Positions 21,408 through 31,787 are shown, counted from the first letter of the stretch. The stretch is DNA of 64,000 nucleotides from Zoroaster sp. YZ-2022 (GCA_029582265.1 CM055823.1:4154001-4218000); one strand, 5' to 3'. Notes: generated by a model from the sequence alone, not told the origin. Made by a program: numbers and translations.

Positions 21408-21436
21408 AAGAACGTGCAACGTCTGAAATGCTATCC
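21408..21436 (+). CDS. Gene B exon 2 (EERATSEMLS)
   Basis: A very strong acceptor (AATTTTTTTTTTCCACAG) precedes 29 nt that end at GTAAGTAGTC. With the last base of exon 1 it reads Glu-Glu-Arg-Ala-Thr-Ser-Glu-Met-Leu-Ser and leaves phase 0, from which all later exons are multiples of three. It is acidic and directly follows the signal peptide, so it may be a short propeptide or N-terminal arm. Confidence 0.65.
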
Positions 21437-21767
21437 GTAAGTAGTCCCAAGAGTAAGATATAATGCATGATAAGAAAATACAACGAATACAAAACTTAAA
21501 TAATAAGATAAATATATCTTAACATAAATTAAATGCTGCATGATTTCCATCATTGATTAATTTTGAGACATATTTACTGTAAATCCATGATTATATGCTG
21601 ATTATTTTGAGAAATGTGACAGGTTTATTTCCCCTTTCCTCAAGTGAAACAGTGATGTTACATTAAAACAAAACAAAAAAGCTTTGAATAAGGGAATGAC
21701 AGTTTGTCAGATTAATGACTGGTTTTGGGCGTAATCACGAGCGCCAAGGACCATGTTTGGACAAGAC

Positions 21768-22016
21768 GTTATAATTCGTCCCTAATTTGCAATAGTGACC
21801 AATCCTGAATTAAGTTGCGGTATTGGTCACTTTGCCAAATTACAAAAATAGCCAGTTAGAGCATTCGTCATTTGAATGCATGCTCTATCTCCAAAACTAT
21901 AAGGAATACATGCATGTGGATTAGATACAATGGTAGGTCTCTTCCTGAATGTACTAATGGGCGAGAAAACTTTAAACTGAAAAAAGTGGTCACTATGGCA
22001 AATTAGCGACGAATTG
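21768..22016. mobile_element. MITE with AATTCGTC ends in gene B intron
   Basis: Left ATAATTCGTCCCTAATTTGC then AATAGTGACCA; right TGGTCACTATGGCAAATTAG then CGACGAATTG. Length about 250 bp, ending only 70 bp before exon 3. Confidence 0.7.
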
Positions 22017-22085
22017 TTACCGTTATATTTTGCTGATTTCTCATGTTTTCTTTTTCTTTTTTCCCATTATTTCCTTTTTCGACAG

Positions 22086-22100
22086 GGTCAGATAGACATA
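22086..22100 (+). CDS. Gene B exon 3, 15 nt (GQIDI)
   Basis: GGTCAGATAGACATA is enclosed by an excellent acceptor (CCATTATTTCCTTTTTCGAC then AG) and a consensus donor GTAAGTATGA. Phase 0, Gly-Gln-Ile-Asp-Ile. Very short exons need strong flanking sites, which is what is seen. Confidence 0.65.
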
Positions 22101-22517
22101 GTAAGTATGAACAGTATGTTTTATGAAAACAATAGTTTGAATTTCATGGTACGCCATTATATGCGCGTTACCAGAGGCTCGGGTGGGAACCCCCTTTATG
22201 GACAAAATTATTATAATTTATTTAAATCATTTACAATTAACTCCTGCAATTACATTTTCCTTAATCATATGTTGCATCCCCCAATCGCTAAAATCGCAGA
22301 GCTTTTTGGGGTGAAGCGGTCTTACTTTTAGTAAATATTAGTAAATTATTGCCAAATTGTTTTCTCTTGTTTTCGTCAATTCAATTTTCTCGATGACGAC
22401 ATAAATGAAATAAGCTTAATCTATAGGGATGGTCTCTGTATATATTTCTTATGGATTTCATTTAACTAAAAATTGTATACTCGTTTGTCATTTATTTCAA
22501 TTTTGCTGACTTGATAG

Positions 22518-22526
22518 GGAGCTCAG
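22518..22526 (+). CDS. Gene B exon 4, 9 nt (GAQ)
   Basis: GGAGCTCAG, phase 0 (Gly-Ala-Gln), lies between acceptor TTTGCTGACTTGATAG and donor GTAAGTAAAT. The pyrimidine tract (TTTATTTCAATTTTGCTGAC) is moderate. Size and phase fit the series; a chance pairing of sites cannot be excluded without cDNA. Confidence 0.5.
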
Positions 22527-22555
22527 GTAAGTAAATATTTTGTCGCTGTTCGTTA

Positions 22556-22895
22556 TTATGAGAGGGGAGAGGGGAGAGGGGAGAGGAAGAAGAGAGAGGG
22601 AGAGGGGAGAGGGAGAGGGGAGAGGGAGAGGGGAGAGGGAGAGGGAGAGGGAGAGGAGAGAGGGAGGAGAGGAGGAGAGGGAGAGGGAGAGGGGAGAGGG
22701 AGGGAGGGAGGAGGAGAGGGAGGGAAGAGGAGAGGGGAGTGGAGAGAGAGAGAGAGAGAGGGAGAGGGGATAGGGGAGAGGGGAGAGGGAGAGGGCAGAG
22801 GGGAGAGGGAGAGGGGAGAGGGAGAGGGAGAGGGAGAGGGGAGAGGGAGGGACAAGGGAGAGGGAGGGACAAGGGAAGGGGGAGGGGAAGAGGCA
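22556..22895. repeat. GGGAGA purine tract, about 340 bp
   Basis: Nearly pure purine (GGGGAGA, GGGAGG) on the plus strand, starting 30 bp after exon 4. It gives long Pro/Leu/Ser or Arg/Glu/Gly frames that are artefacts. Likely triplex-forming and hard to assemble. Confidence 0.95.
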
Positions 22896-23044
22896 GAGGA
22901 TACTTCTGATAGCAGTTTGGCCAACATTTCCAATGCTGTACCTTCACTTTATACAGTATTCAATAGTGAATGCCAGTTTTGTATTAATTTGTTTTTTTAA
23001 GTAGTTGTAACTTGCACGACAACATAAGTTTTGTAATTTTTTTT

Positions 23045-23350
23045 TAACGCAAATCGCCCCACACAAGGCCAATGGCCAATCCAAGGTGGGGGCTACTAAG
23101 TCATCGAGTTGTTACAACAACTCCACACTGAAGAACCGGCCCCTCGCACCGAAACAAGACAAGTTAATAACCAGCCTCTTCACGGTGCGAATAGGACTGG
23201 GAGGGGTAACTAGTCCAGAACAAGGCAGTTGTTAAACTGCCTCTGCCCCTATAAGCAATTATGGTAAAAAGTGTCTTGCTCAAGGACACAAGTGTCACGA
23301 CCAGGATTCCAACCAACATTGTCCATCTAACACCAGAACTTGAGTCCGGT
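23045..23350 (-). mobile_element. tRNA-derived SINE, degenerate
   Basis: Minus strand contains GGTTGGAATCCTGGTCGTGA (decayed box B) then ACACTTGTGTCCTTGAGCAA and GACACTTTTTACCATAATTG, the domain shared with the SINEs at 49961 and 59501. The 3' side (23045-23160) differs from those copies. Confidence 0.6.
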
Positions 23351-23505
23351 AAAGTACGACACAATTACATTTTCTTTTATTTAAATTTATTTCTTTTATT
23401 TACATATAATTATTTTACTTCATGATATTTCGCTCTCTGAATATTATTTTGATTTATGTCTATTTATTTATTTCTTTATCTTTCTTCGGAATTTTGGTAA
23501 AACAG

Positions 23506-23508
23506 AGG
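23506..23508 (+). CDS. Gene B possible 3-nt exon (R)
   Basis: AGG (Arg) lies between TTCGGAATTTTGGTAAAACAG and GTATGTATAC. If real it adds one arginine next to the QCQ exon. Three-nucleotide exons exist but are rare, and a recursive splice or chance site is as likely. The frame is unaffected either way. Confidence 0.2.
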
Positions 23509-23560
23509 GTATGTATACAATTTTAAATGTGATTTAATTTTTATTTCTAACTAAAATAAG

Positions 23561-24740
23561 TAAGATTTGTAGCTTTGCACGGTGAAAAGGATAAGTAAAG
23601 ACTGTTTGCTGTGACACCATGTAGTTAGATTTGTAGCTTTGCATGGTGAAAAGGATAAGTAAAGTCTGTTTGCTGTGACACCATGTAGTAAGATTTGTAG
23701 CTTTGCATGGTGAAAAGGATAAGTAAAGTCTGTTTGCGGTGACATCATGTAGTAAGATTTGTAGTTTTGCACGGTGAAAAGGATAAGTAAAGACTGTTTG
23801 CGGTGACACCATGTAGGTAAGATTTGTAGCTTCGCATGGTGAAAAGGATAAGTGAAGGCTGTTTGCGGTGACACCATATAATAAGATTTGTAGCTTCGCA
23901 TGGTGAAAAGGATAAGTGAAGGCTGTTTGCGGTGACACCATATAATAAGATTTGTAGCTTCGCATGGTGAAAAGGATAAGTGAAGGCTGTTTGCGGTGAC
24001 ACCATATAATAAGATTTGTAGCTTCGCATGGTGAAAAGGATAAGTGAAGGCTGTTTGCGGTGACACCATATAATAAGATTTGTAGCTTCGCATGGTGAAA
24101 AGGATAAGTGAAGGCTGTTTGCGGTGACACCATATAATAAGATTTGTAGCTTCGCATGGTGAAAAGGATAAGTGAAGGCTGTTTGCGGTGACACCATATA
24201 ATAAGATTTGTAGCTTCGCATGGTGAAAAGGATAAGTGAAGGCTGTTTGCGGTGACACCATATAATAAGATTTGTAGCTTCGCATGGTGAAAAGGATAAG
24301 TGAAGGCTGTTTGCGGTGACACCATATAATAAGATTTGTAGCTTCGCATGGTGAAAAGGATAAGTGAAGGCTGTTTGCGGTGACACCATATAATAAGATT
24401 TGTAGCTTCGCATGGTGAAAAGGATAAGTGAAGACTGTTTGCGGTGACACCATATAATAAGATTTGTAGCTTCGCATGGTGAAAAGGATAAGTGAAGACT
24501 GTTTGCGGTGACACCATATAATAAGATTTGTAGCTTCGCATGGTGAAAAGGATAAGTGAAGGCTGTTTGCGGTGACACCATATAATAAGATTTGTAGCTT
24601 CGCATGGTGAAAAGGATAAGTGAAGGCTGTTTGCGGTGACACCATATAATAAGATTTGTAGCTTCGCATGGTGAAAAGGATAAGTGAAGACTGTTTGCGG
24701 TGACACCATATAATAAGATTTGTAGCTTCGCATGGTGAAA
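23561..24740. repeat. 63-bp satellite array, about 18.7 units
   Basis: The unit runs AAGATTTGTAGCTTCGCATG, GTGAAAAGGATAAGTGAAGG, CTGTTTGCGGTGACACCATA, TAAT. The first five units (left end) are diverged from each other; from about 23820 they are almost identical, alternating only between GAAGGC and GAAGAC. Because 63 is a multiple of three and no stop falls in any minus frame, three overlapping frames of 286-399 codons appear; they are artefacts. The unit is the end of the Penelope-like terminal repeat family (compare 35205-35230 and 38462-38483) that has become tandem. It lies in a gene B intron. Confidence 0.95.
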
Positions 24741-24748
24741 ACAATTCA

Positions 24749-24836
24749 GAGTTGTAACCTCCAGTTCTTTTCAGAACTATAATTACTACTCAATTTGAGA
24801 ATTTCACATGGTGTTACCGCAAACAGTCTTTACTTA
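24749..24836 (-). repeat. Inverted terminal-repeat copy closing the array
   Basis: GTAACCTCCAGTTCTTTTCA, then CATGGTGTTACCGCAAACAG: the same core word as the satellite but on the opposite strand. The array is thus bounded by an inverted relative, as in the paired copies at 34735-35310. Confidence 0.7.
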
Positions 24837-25388
24837 AAACCAAAATGTTATTTACATGGTTCAGTCAATTTCCATTTATTTTTCGTTAAACCATGAACAA
24901 GTACCAGTTGCATGAATGTGAAGTACATTATTTGTTACGTCTTGGACCAAGACGTAGGTGTTTTATCAATCATGACGATTCCGTTGAAAGCGACTAATCG
25001 CTTTCCGCCGTTGAGGGTGACAGATCGCTGTCGATATTACCCACGGGTACGACAATGACACGACAAAAATTGCAATCGGTAAATTAAATGATGATAAAGA
25101 AAATATAATTCATGACGATGATACTATGTAATATTATTGTTCAAATAATAAAATGCTGTTCGTCATCAGTGCATGGGTCCCGTCCTGTGGCAGTTAATTG
25201 TTGTTAATCTAGACTTCTGGCAATTATTTTGTGAAATATATCATTCCTAAATATTAGTTATTCTATCTAAAAAGACATTCCCATATTCCTAAATTACCGG
25301 GAAAAAACACGAAAATCATGAGTGATATATCCTGTTAACGTTTTCTTTACTGTTTTCTTATTGTAATTCATCACATTACTTGGAGCAG

Positions 25389-25397
25389 CAATGTCAG
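25389..25397 (+). CDS. Gene B exon 6, 9 nt (QCQ)
   Basis: CAATGTCAG in phase 0, identical to gene A 2827-2835, with the same NAGNAG acceptor (an alternative start at 25386 adds one Gln) and donor GTAAGATATG. It provides the first cysteine; the second is in exon 8, seven residues later, so a small disulphide ring is possible. Confidence 0.55.
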
Positions 25398-25727
25398 GTA
25401 AGATATGAATATTTAACATGTTACATAATATCATGATTGAAGTTTTATCATTATCAAATGATATCGAAAGCATATCGATCCGATTGATGGATGTTTCATG
25501 AGGTTGCATTTTGTCAGATGAAATTTTGAGTTTAAATGTAAATGATAGCAAATAATGAAAGTTCAAGAAGATTTTTAACAAATGGAATTTATACCACTTG
25601 AAACAAAATTGAACATGAAATTATCTGACATGTTCACATTAATAACGTCTAATGTTTCTTCTTTTTCTTGCAAACAATTTACGTATTTATTTTATATTCT
25701 CTTTTACAAAACCATTGCACTGTCCAG

Positions 25728-25739
25728 CTGGACTCAAGG
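25728..25739 (+). CDS. Gene B exon 7, 12 nt (LDSR)
   Basis: CTGGACTCAAGG, phase 0, with acceptor CATTGCACTGTCCAG and donor GTAAGTAGTT. Identical in gene A, so this part of the peptide is conserved while the next two exons vary. Confidence 0.6.
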
Positions 25740-26028
25740 GTAAGTAGTTTTCCAGATTCTACCACAAGAGGGCGCGAAGTGGTTACATGGGAGAATACAA
25801 CTACAGAATTATATTTGTTTTTAGGTATCATAGTCTGTAACAAGGGATAGATACTCTTTAGGAGTAATAGACTCATACAGACCAGGTTTATACACTTCTT
25901 TACATTTAAAACGCCCTCTATTGGTCTTGGCAGCTAGTAATCTAGCCAACCACGAACCAGCATTAAATCCTGGAACAATAATCTTACCAAATTCTGTGAA
26001 TATTTTAAGCATTACTTCCCCAAAGTAC

Positions 26029-26105
26029 TAGATGTACACCGACTAGATGGACACCGACTAGATGGACACCGACTAGATGGACACCGACTAACACCGACTA
26101 GACAT
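26029..26105. repeat. 15-bp minisatellite (copy 2)
   Basis: About four units of ACTAGATGGACACCG; one T variant and one shortened unit. Counterpart of 4091-4150 with different unit sequence, showing independent homogenisation. Confidence 0.85.
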
Positions 26106-26980
26106 AATTCTATGTCAACAAACATGACATATGGTGCCAATTAGCTCTATGAACTTCTTCCTTAGTATACATTACGTCAGAGTTATATCGATGAAACTTC
26201 ACCCCCGCACATAGGATCAGTTACAGATGAAAATGCGCATGCGCGCAAACTCTGACAGCAGCCTATAATTATGAATACGCCGTATCGGGGGTACTGATGG
26301 GTGACGGCTGATGGAAGGCTGTTACAGAGCTTTTGTTTTACTGGTCCCCTTTAAACAAGTTTCGTTTGTCCATAATGAACGCAAAACAATTGTACTTTAA
26401 TTTATACACTCAAGCTCCGGTTACCGTAACCGACTAGTACAATTTAAAAGTTAATATATTGAGGGAAGGTAATTCATTTCTTAATCAAGTTACAAGTACT
26501 AAAGGGTTTAGTAACAAGTCGTATTAAAATAAACAAACAGTGAGTCAATCGCCTTGCTGTCATTTTCACTGTCATATAAGTATATTTCCAATCTCTCTTT
26601 GTAACCATGGTAATGAAAACAAGATAACAGTTTGAGTATTTTGGCTGAAGTTTTTTATTTGAATTGTTATTGTTTTTTATTTGTTGTTTAATTGAAGAAT
26701 GTCAACAAATCATTTCTGTTCATGTCAAGTCAAGTATGTCGGCCTAATTTCGTAATTTAAAGTAAAATGTGGCATGAGTTAGATTGAAGTCAAGTCACTG
26801 ACTTGAGTCAACATCTCTGGGCGGTAAACTTCTACCGATAAACCCTTCAACTTTGTCCATAAACGTTGCACCACATAAATGTGCAACACGCATCCAAGTT
26901 TGGTTTGTAGTCTTCTATTCATAAACTAATCTGTATTTCTTTTTATATCCTTGCTTCTGATGTTCCATTCTATATGAAAG

Positions 26981-26995
26981 AACTGCCAAGGAACG
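26981..26995 (+). CDS. Gene B exon 8, 15 nt, hypervariable (NCQGT)
   Basis: AACTGCCAAGGAACG, phase 0 (Asn-Cys-Gln-Gly-Thr), flanked by exactly the same intron bases as gene A exon 5545-5559 (acceptor CTATATGAAAG, donor GTAAGTTTCGCC). Almost every codon differs from gene A except the cysteine. Mutation alone would not stop at both splice sites. Confidence 0.7.
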
Positions 26996-27386
26996 GTAAG
27001 TTTCGCCTGTTTTTACCAGTATAGAACCCTTCTCATGTTGAGCCGTCTTAGTCAGATTCCATGATATAAGGAAGTCTGACTATAAGTGTCTCGGTTTGGT
27101 CACGTGAACGAAAGAAAAACAAAATGGCTGGACCAAGTCTATGATAAGGGTTGTTCTTGTCTTATAAGCATTGGAATGATTTGGGCGCCCTCATCGGTCA
27201 TTGGGCGCTCAAAATCGAACACAAATTTAGTTTTGTAGAAGTCAATTTAAACAATTTTCCTTCGACTTTTCTAGCAATTGCTAGAACATATAGCCTGGCA
27301 GCAACCCTAACATTTAGTCTGGATAATTATTCGACATGTTTACTTAAAAACGTCGTTGAGGCAGTGCCAATTACCGAAATATGACG

Positions 27387-27926
27387 ATGGCACGCTTACT
27401 GACAAATAACTACGATTGGAATATTAGTCCAACTTCTTAAAATGTTAAATATTCCTACAGTTACTCAGAGACGAGATTATTTTAATGGTATTTTAATGTA
27501 TAGGTGTTTAAATGGTACAGCCCCTAATTATATGTCTGATTTTATATCGACGGCTTCCGATTTTAATTTTTATAATACCCGTAATGTTCAAGCTAATATG
27601 TTATATGTTCCAAAACCTAGAGTGACACTTTTTAGACAGTCTTTTCAATATGTAGGACCTTCATATTATAACGAATTATATTACCAAATGTAATAAAAGG
27701 GGCTGGTGATATATTAAGCTTTAAACGTTCATTAAAAGATTATGTTTTAAATGTATAAAGACATCTGTAGCTACATTAAGTATTTAGTTATCTGTAGTAT
27801 CTATATATATCCCTTATTTTTGATATAGTATTGTATTACTTTTGTATCTCCTGGGCGCCTAGGAAGAATACCGGAAGGTAAATGGCCTACCAGGTTAAAT
27901 ATTTTGAAATAAATAAATAAATAAAA
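27387..27926 (+). pseudogene. CR1/L2-like LINE 3' end (RT C-terminus)
   Basis: Starts ARLLTNNYDWNIS, changes frame, and continues LKMLNIPTVTQRRDYFNGIL then MYRCLNGTAPNYMSDFI and SFQYVGPSYYNELYY, changes frame again and ends KGAGDILSFKRSLKDYVLNV with stop at 27756-27758. This is the typical C-terminal tail of CR1/L2-type non-LTR reverse transcriptases. It has at least two frameshifts and is 5'-truncated. The 3' end is an (AAAT)n tail at about 27908-27926. Duplication copy 1 lacks it, so it inserted into copy 2 within a gene B intron. Confidence 0.8.
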
Positions 27927-27939
27927 TAATCCCAACAAA

Positions 27940-28235
27940 TACTACTTGAGAAGCTGCATCTTCAAACCTCTTCATTCTCCTGACGAAGATTAGAGCTCAT
28001 CGAAACGTAGAGAAGTCCGTGTAAAATCCCCATGGTTCTCCCTGAACCACGTTCTCACTTAGCGATAGTTGAGAAACGAGTTGCCCGACATTAGTTCTCC
28101 CCTGAACCATACTCACACTTAGCGATAGTTGAGATACGAGTTGTGCAATAAGGTTTTTCACGAACCTGTATCTCACTCAGCGATATTTGAGATAAACACA
28201 TGATGTTACCACAAACCGAAACGATACTATTATAA
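27940..28235 (+). repeat. Penelope-like terminal repeat copy (copy 2)
   Basis: Counterpart of 6360-6730 with one inverted unit fewer. Includes CTCCTGACGAAGATTAGAGC then CATCGAAACGTAG and ends CATGATGTTACCACAAACCG, 28 bp before exon 9. Confidence 0.45.
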
Positions 28236-28262
28236 TACCTTTTCAATTAATTTCACCTGCAG

Positions 28263-28289
28263 GACTGGGAGAATTTGAACAAATTAAAA
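28263..28289 (+). CDS. Gene B exon 9, 27 nt, hypervariable (DWENLNKLK)
   Basis: Asp-Trp-Glu-Asn-Leu-Asn-Lys-Leu-Lys in phase 0 between TTAATTTCACCTGCAG and GTAAGTATTC. It differs from gene A (SWEDLAKLK) at three residues, all by first- or second-position changes, while the flanking intron is about 99% identical by eye. The Trp and the Leu/Lys spacing are kept. Confidence 0.75.
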
Positions 28290-28619
28290 GTAAGTATTCA
28301 AATTGCACATGTGTTCACTGACATGGTGACGTTATTATGATGTCACAGCGTTCCAAAAACGAATGCCCCGCTTCACCAAACAGAAACTGTTTTTATTGCA
28401 TGCAATTTTTCTACGACTTTTTTCCATTAAATATATTGCAGTTTCTGTAAGAATTGCCGAAATTCATGTATTGATCATTTGTAACAGTTACTATGATCCC
28501 TATTATACTTACTAGATAGGGATCATGTAATCGGTGTCTAACAAATGAATGAATCCACCACGAGGCCATTTTACTACTCCACAAATACAAATACCACAAA
28601 GGACAACAATGTAGTATGC

Positions 28620-28835
28620 AGTCAGCATAATCAAGACCATTGATTGCAATGCGTGGTTTATGAGAGTGGTAACATGGCACCCAGTGGCTTCAATGTAAGC
28701 GCATGACCCTCAATCCAGTCAGTATAATAGAGATCGGTGCTTGTAACGCATGGTTTATGAGAGTGGTAACATGGCACCCAGTGGCTTCATTGTTAATGTA
28801 TGATCCTCTATCCAGTCAGTATAATAATGATCAGT
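28620..28835. repeat. Minisatellite (copy 2), about 97 bp x 2
   Basis: Two units equivalent to 7134-7600: GGTTTATGAGAGTGGTAACA and CCAGTCAGTATAATAGAG. Confidence 0.85.
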
Positions 28836-29254
28836 GGCCAGTACCCACGATAGTTGTTTGTTATCTTAGTCTGAATTAACAAACTCCATTTCATCGGGTC
28901 CGAGGAACAGCCTTCCCAAGCTTAAAAATACACATAGAGGGCGCTATTTATTACAACCTCATTCCTTATCTTACTTTACAAAACAGGAAGAATATTTAAG
29001 TGAAGCAAGGGAAGGACCGACAGAATAGCCACCTTGAACAAGACCGTACAAATTGATGAGGTCATGCAAACGAAGGTATTCAAGACTTAATTATTATTTC
29101 GCGTAAGCACAACATGAAAAGAAAGATCTTGTTTTCCTTTCTGCCGGTTACACCACAAGTCCCATAGCCTGAGGAAACCTGTAAACAAGGGCGCTTGCTA
29201 TATGAACCAGAATCAGTTATTTTACGTGCATTACTTGAATAATCTTGTACATAG

Positions 29255-29370
29255 GACATGTCTTAACGTCCCATCCGAAGGACGAAGCAATTATATGCTT
29301 AAGTGTCTTGCTTACCGACACAAGTGCCGCAACCAGCCAGGCCGGGATTCAAACCCACATTCTAAATGAC
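29255..29370 (-). mobile_element. tRNA-derived SINE fragment (copy 2)
   Basis: Counterpart of 8010-8135, with box-B-like GGGTTTGAATCCCGGC on the minus strand. Shared by both duplication copies. Confidence 0.6.
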
Positions 29371-30122
29371 ATCGGTATTCGCCGAAGTATAAATGATCAC
29401 AGATTGAAATGACAATTATTTGCTCTAAAGTTGTTTAAAGTATCAAATATCTCTTGAAATATTATTTTATGTCTAAATGTGTTAAGTAAATTTAAATAAA
29501 AAACCAAAAACCAAAACAAACAAACAAACAAATTCCCTACCTTACCGTCAAAACCAATGTACATATTTGGTAAAATGTCTGTGAATGCATCCATACTTTA
29601 TAAGAATCAAGATATAATTATGTATATAAATTAACCTGTGAACAAGAAAATAGTGGAATATTTCAAGGAATGTTTGATACCATCATCAACTTTACACCAA
29701 GTAAGTTTATTTAAAACTTTCATTATCTATGTTTCTCGTGATCACTAAAATAATTGTACAATGATAGTGGTTTTTAATTAAACCATAATGTTTGTGTAAT
29801 TAACATTGCTGTAATGATGCTTCAAGAAATACCACATTCTAAAGGAACAGAGGACCATTTTTATTCAAACATTTTTATTTGTAAAATTCTTCGCAATTTA
29901 TTTCTGGTATATTGCTGTGTGCATTCTTGCTCCTGTTGCTATGCAAGTAATCCGAGAAGAGTTGCTTGTATGTCTTGTGCATATATTTTTTAAATTTTAT
30001 TTTGATTTTTAATTTTATTTTATTTTAAGCCACTATTTCATCTATAACTTGCGATTCATGTGTTGACATTTAGCAAGATTCGTTTATTTATCAGTACTTT
30101 ATTTTTTCTTTTTCTTCTTCAG

Positions 30123-30170
30123 GTACTTCTGTCCAAAGTCAACTTGGATTTTCTCAGTAGTTTTGTTTGA
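30123..30170 (+). CDS. Gene B terminal coding exon (VLLSKVNLDFLSSFV, stop)
   Basis: Acceptor TTTTTCTTTTTCTTCTTCAG precedes 15 codons and TGA at 30168-30170. One replacement from gene A (Asn to Asp, A9035 versus G30147). The C-terminus is conserved, unlike the two exons before it. In the +1-shifted frame (reached only if the 5-nt cassette at 28442 were used) the exon stays open to TAG at 30232-30234. Confidence 0.7.
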   Translation, partial: VLLSKVNLDFLSSFV

Positions 30171-30908
30171 AAGGATTGGATTATTTGTCGCAAAGAACAC
30201 TTTCTGTATGCTCTGCAACTTCTATCAAAAATAGGCTTAACCTAGATGACCCTTGAGGGCGCTATATCATAGAACATTGGTTGCGATGGGGAAAAACATG
30301 GCTGCTAAGTCCGTATTTGCTGGTGTGTGAAATCATTGTGTGTTCATTTTACATATGCAGTAAAGTGAAATATTTCATCCAAGAGCCATAGGCCTACATA
30401 TATAGAGTTGTGGTATAAAGAGTACCAACAACATGAGCACAACATGAACATTTAACGTTCCGTTGCACAGAGAAAAATTCACACACAATGGCTACACACA
30501 CCAGTATAACTAATTGTTACAACTCTCTATATACGACTATGGTACATTCCAATTATTTCGTTGAAAGGTTGCACAGGTAGCCAGTATATTAAGTATTCAT
30601 GCTACATCGGTTGCTTCACTTGAATGTTTCAGTTATTTTTTACCAACCTTGTTCTGATAGATCTTCTCTAAATTACCAATTTGTAATGATGGTGGAATTG
30701 TGAGTAAGATGGTGAACGTTTATGTCACCAACTGTTGGGATTTGGGGGTCTAATTTTGGGGTATAGAGTTAAAAGGGGAATACTACATTAGTCAGCATTT
30801 CCTACATAACTCGTGCTGTTCATTTAACTATATATTTAATTTAATGTGTTATTAACTACTTTCCCGTATATCTGTATTCACATGATATTATGTTTCGCAA
30901 GTTCTGGA

Positions 30909-30914
30909 AATAAA
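30909..30914 (+). promoter_or_regulatory. Candidate poly(A) signal, gene B
   Basis: AATAAA in GGAAATAAACCAGATTG, conserved in copy 1 at 11053. Gives a 3' untranslated region of about 750 nt. No other AATAAA between 30171 and here was noticed. Confidence 0.4.
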
Positions 30915-30926
30915 CCAGATTGAAAT

Positions 30927-31110
30927 TCAATGTTTGCTGTGTAGCATAGTTACATAAATTATTTAAATAACCTCATTAAACATTTTCCACCATCTAATAT
31001 ACGTATCAATGCTAATGGTTACCAGGGATGAGCAGTTTCTGCAGTAATTTGTTTGAAACAAAATGGCGGAATGAAGAGCCGTTTCAGCTAATACTAAAAT
31101 AAATAAATAA

Positions 31111-31142
<32 letters not shown>

Positions 31143-31630
31143 ATAGAAATAAAAACTAACAAACAAACACCTCAATGATAAGTTCATGTATGATTTTCGA
31201 GAGAATTAAATGCAACAGGAAGCGTTCCTGTTGTTTGTTTTCATAAAACTATTTTAACAATAACCATTCAAGCGATAAAACTCCGGCGACATGACCGCAC
31301 ACATTTCTCTGTAAATGGACCGTAAAGACATCACTGTGAATTGCCCTCAACTCGCAGCTAAAGTGCATTTCACAGCTAAATTGCATTTCAGGGCTACGAT
31401 ATGCATGAAGTGGTTAATCCATAGACAGACCTAAGACATACACGTACACGGTAATCCTTGTTGGTAGATGAGACGTAATTTCAACATAAACCACGCCCAC
31501 TTCACACGTGCTGGCTCCAACGATCATTAGAAGCCCATTGGAAATGCATTAACCACCCTTTTCTTTAAGGATTTACGCGATAAATAATAAAGATTAAGAC
31601 TTGCATAAAGACTCAAAATCTTAGTAACAA
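30927..31630. repeat. Copy-2-specific insertion of about 700 bp
   Basis: Absent between 11075 and 11076 of copy 1. Contains an (AAAT)n tract at 31098-31145 and CTCAACTCGCAGCTAAAGTG, with no clear ends or coding sequence. Could be a decayed retroposon, or ancestral DNA lost from copy 1. Confidence 0.5.
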
Positions 31631-31787
31631 AGTAAATTTCTGTCTCAAGAATCGCCTTTAAACGTTAAAAATCAAGGAATTTAGGTTAAATTAAACACAA
31701 TGGTATGCCAGTTTTGGAACCGGAAGTAACGAAAAGAATGCACATACTATCAATGTGTGTGCGTATTACATATCGATTTACGAACAG

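Noticed and set aside
22014..22331. 105-codon frame overlapping gene B exon 3
   Set aside because: No coding features; it crosses a polypyrimidine tract and splice sites of the micro-exon.
22492..22947. Pro/Leu/Ser-rich minus frame and Arg/Glu/Gly plus frame
   Set aside because: Low-complexity purine tract, not a collagen-like or mucin-like protein.
23561..24740. CRISPR-like array
   Set aside because: Units are full tandem repeats with no unique spacers, in eukaryotic DNA.
23534..24744. Three overlapping 286-399 codon minus-strand frames that look like repeat proteins
   Set aside because: They are the three frames of a 63-bp satellite without stops; no start context, no second exon, and frames end where the array ends.
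16546..30170. Known neuropeptide or hormone family (calcitonin-like Cys ring considered)
   Set aside because: Cys spacing, absence of an amidation signal and the C-terminus do not match any family I can name with confidence.
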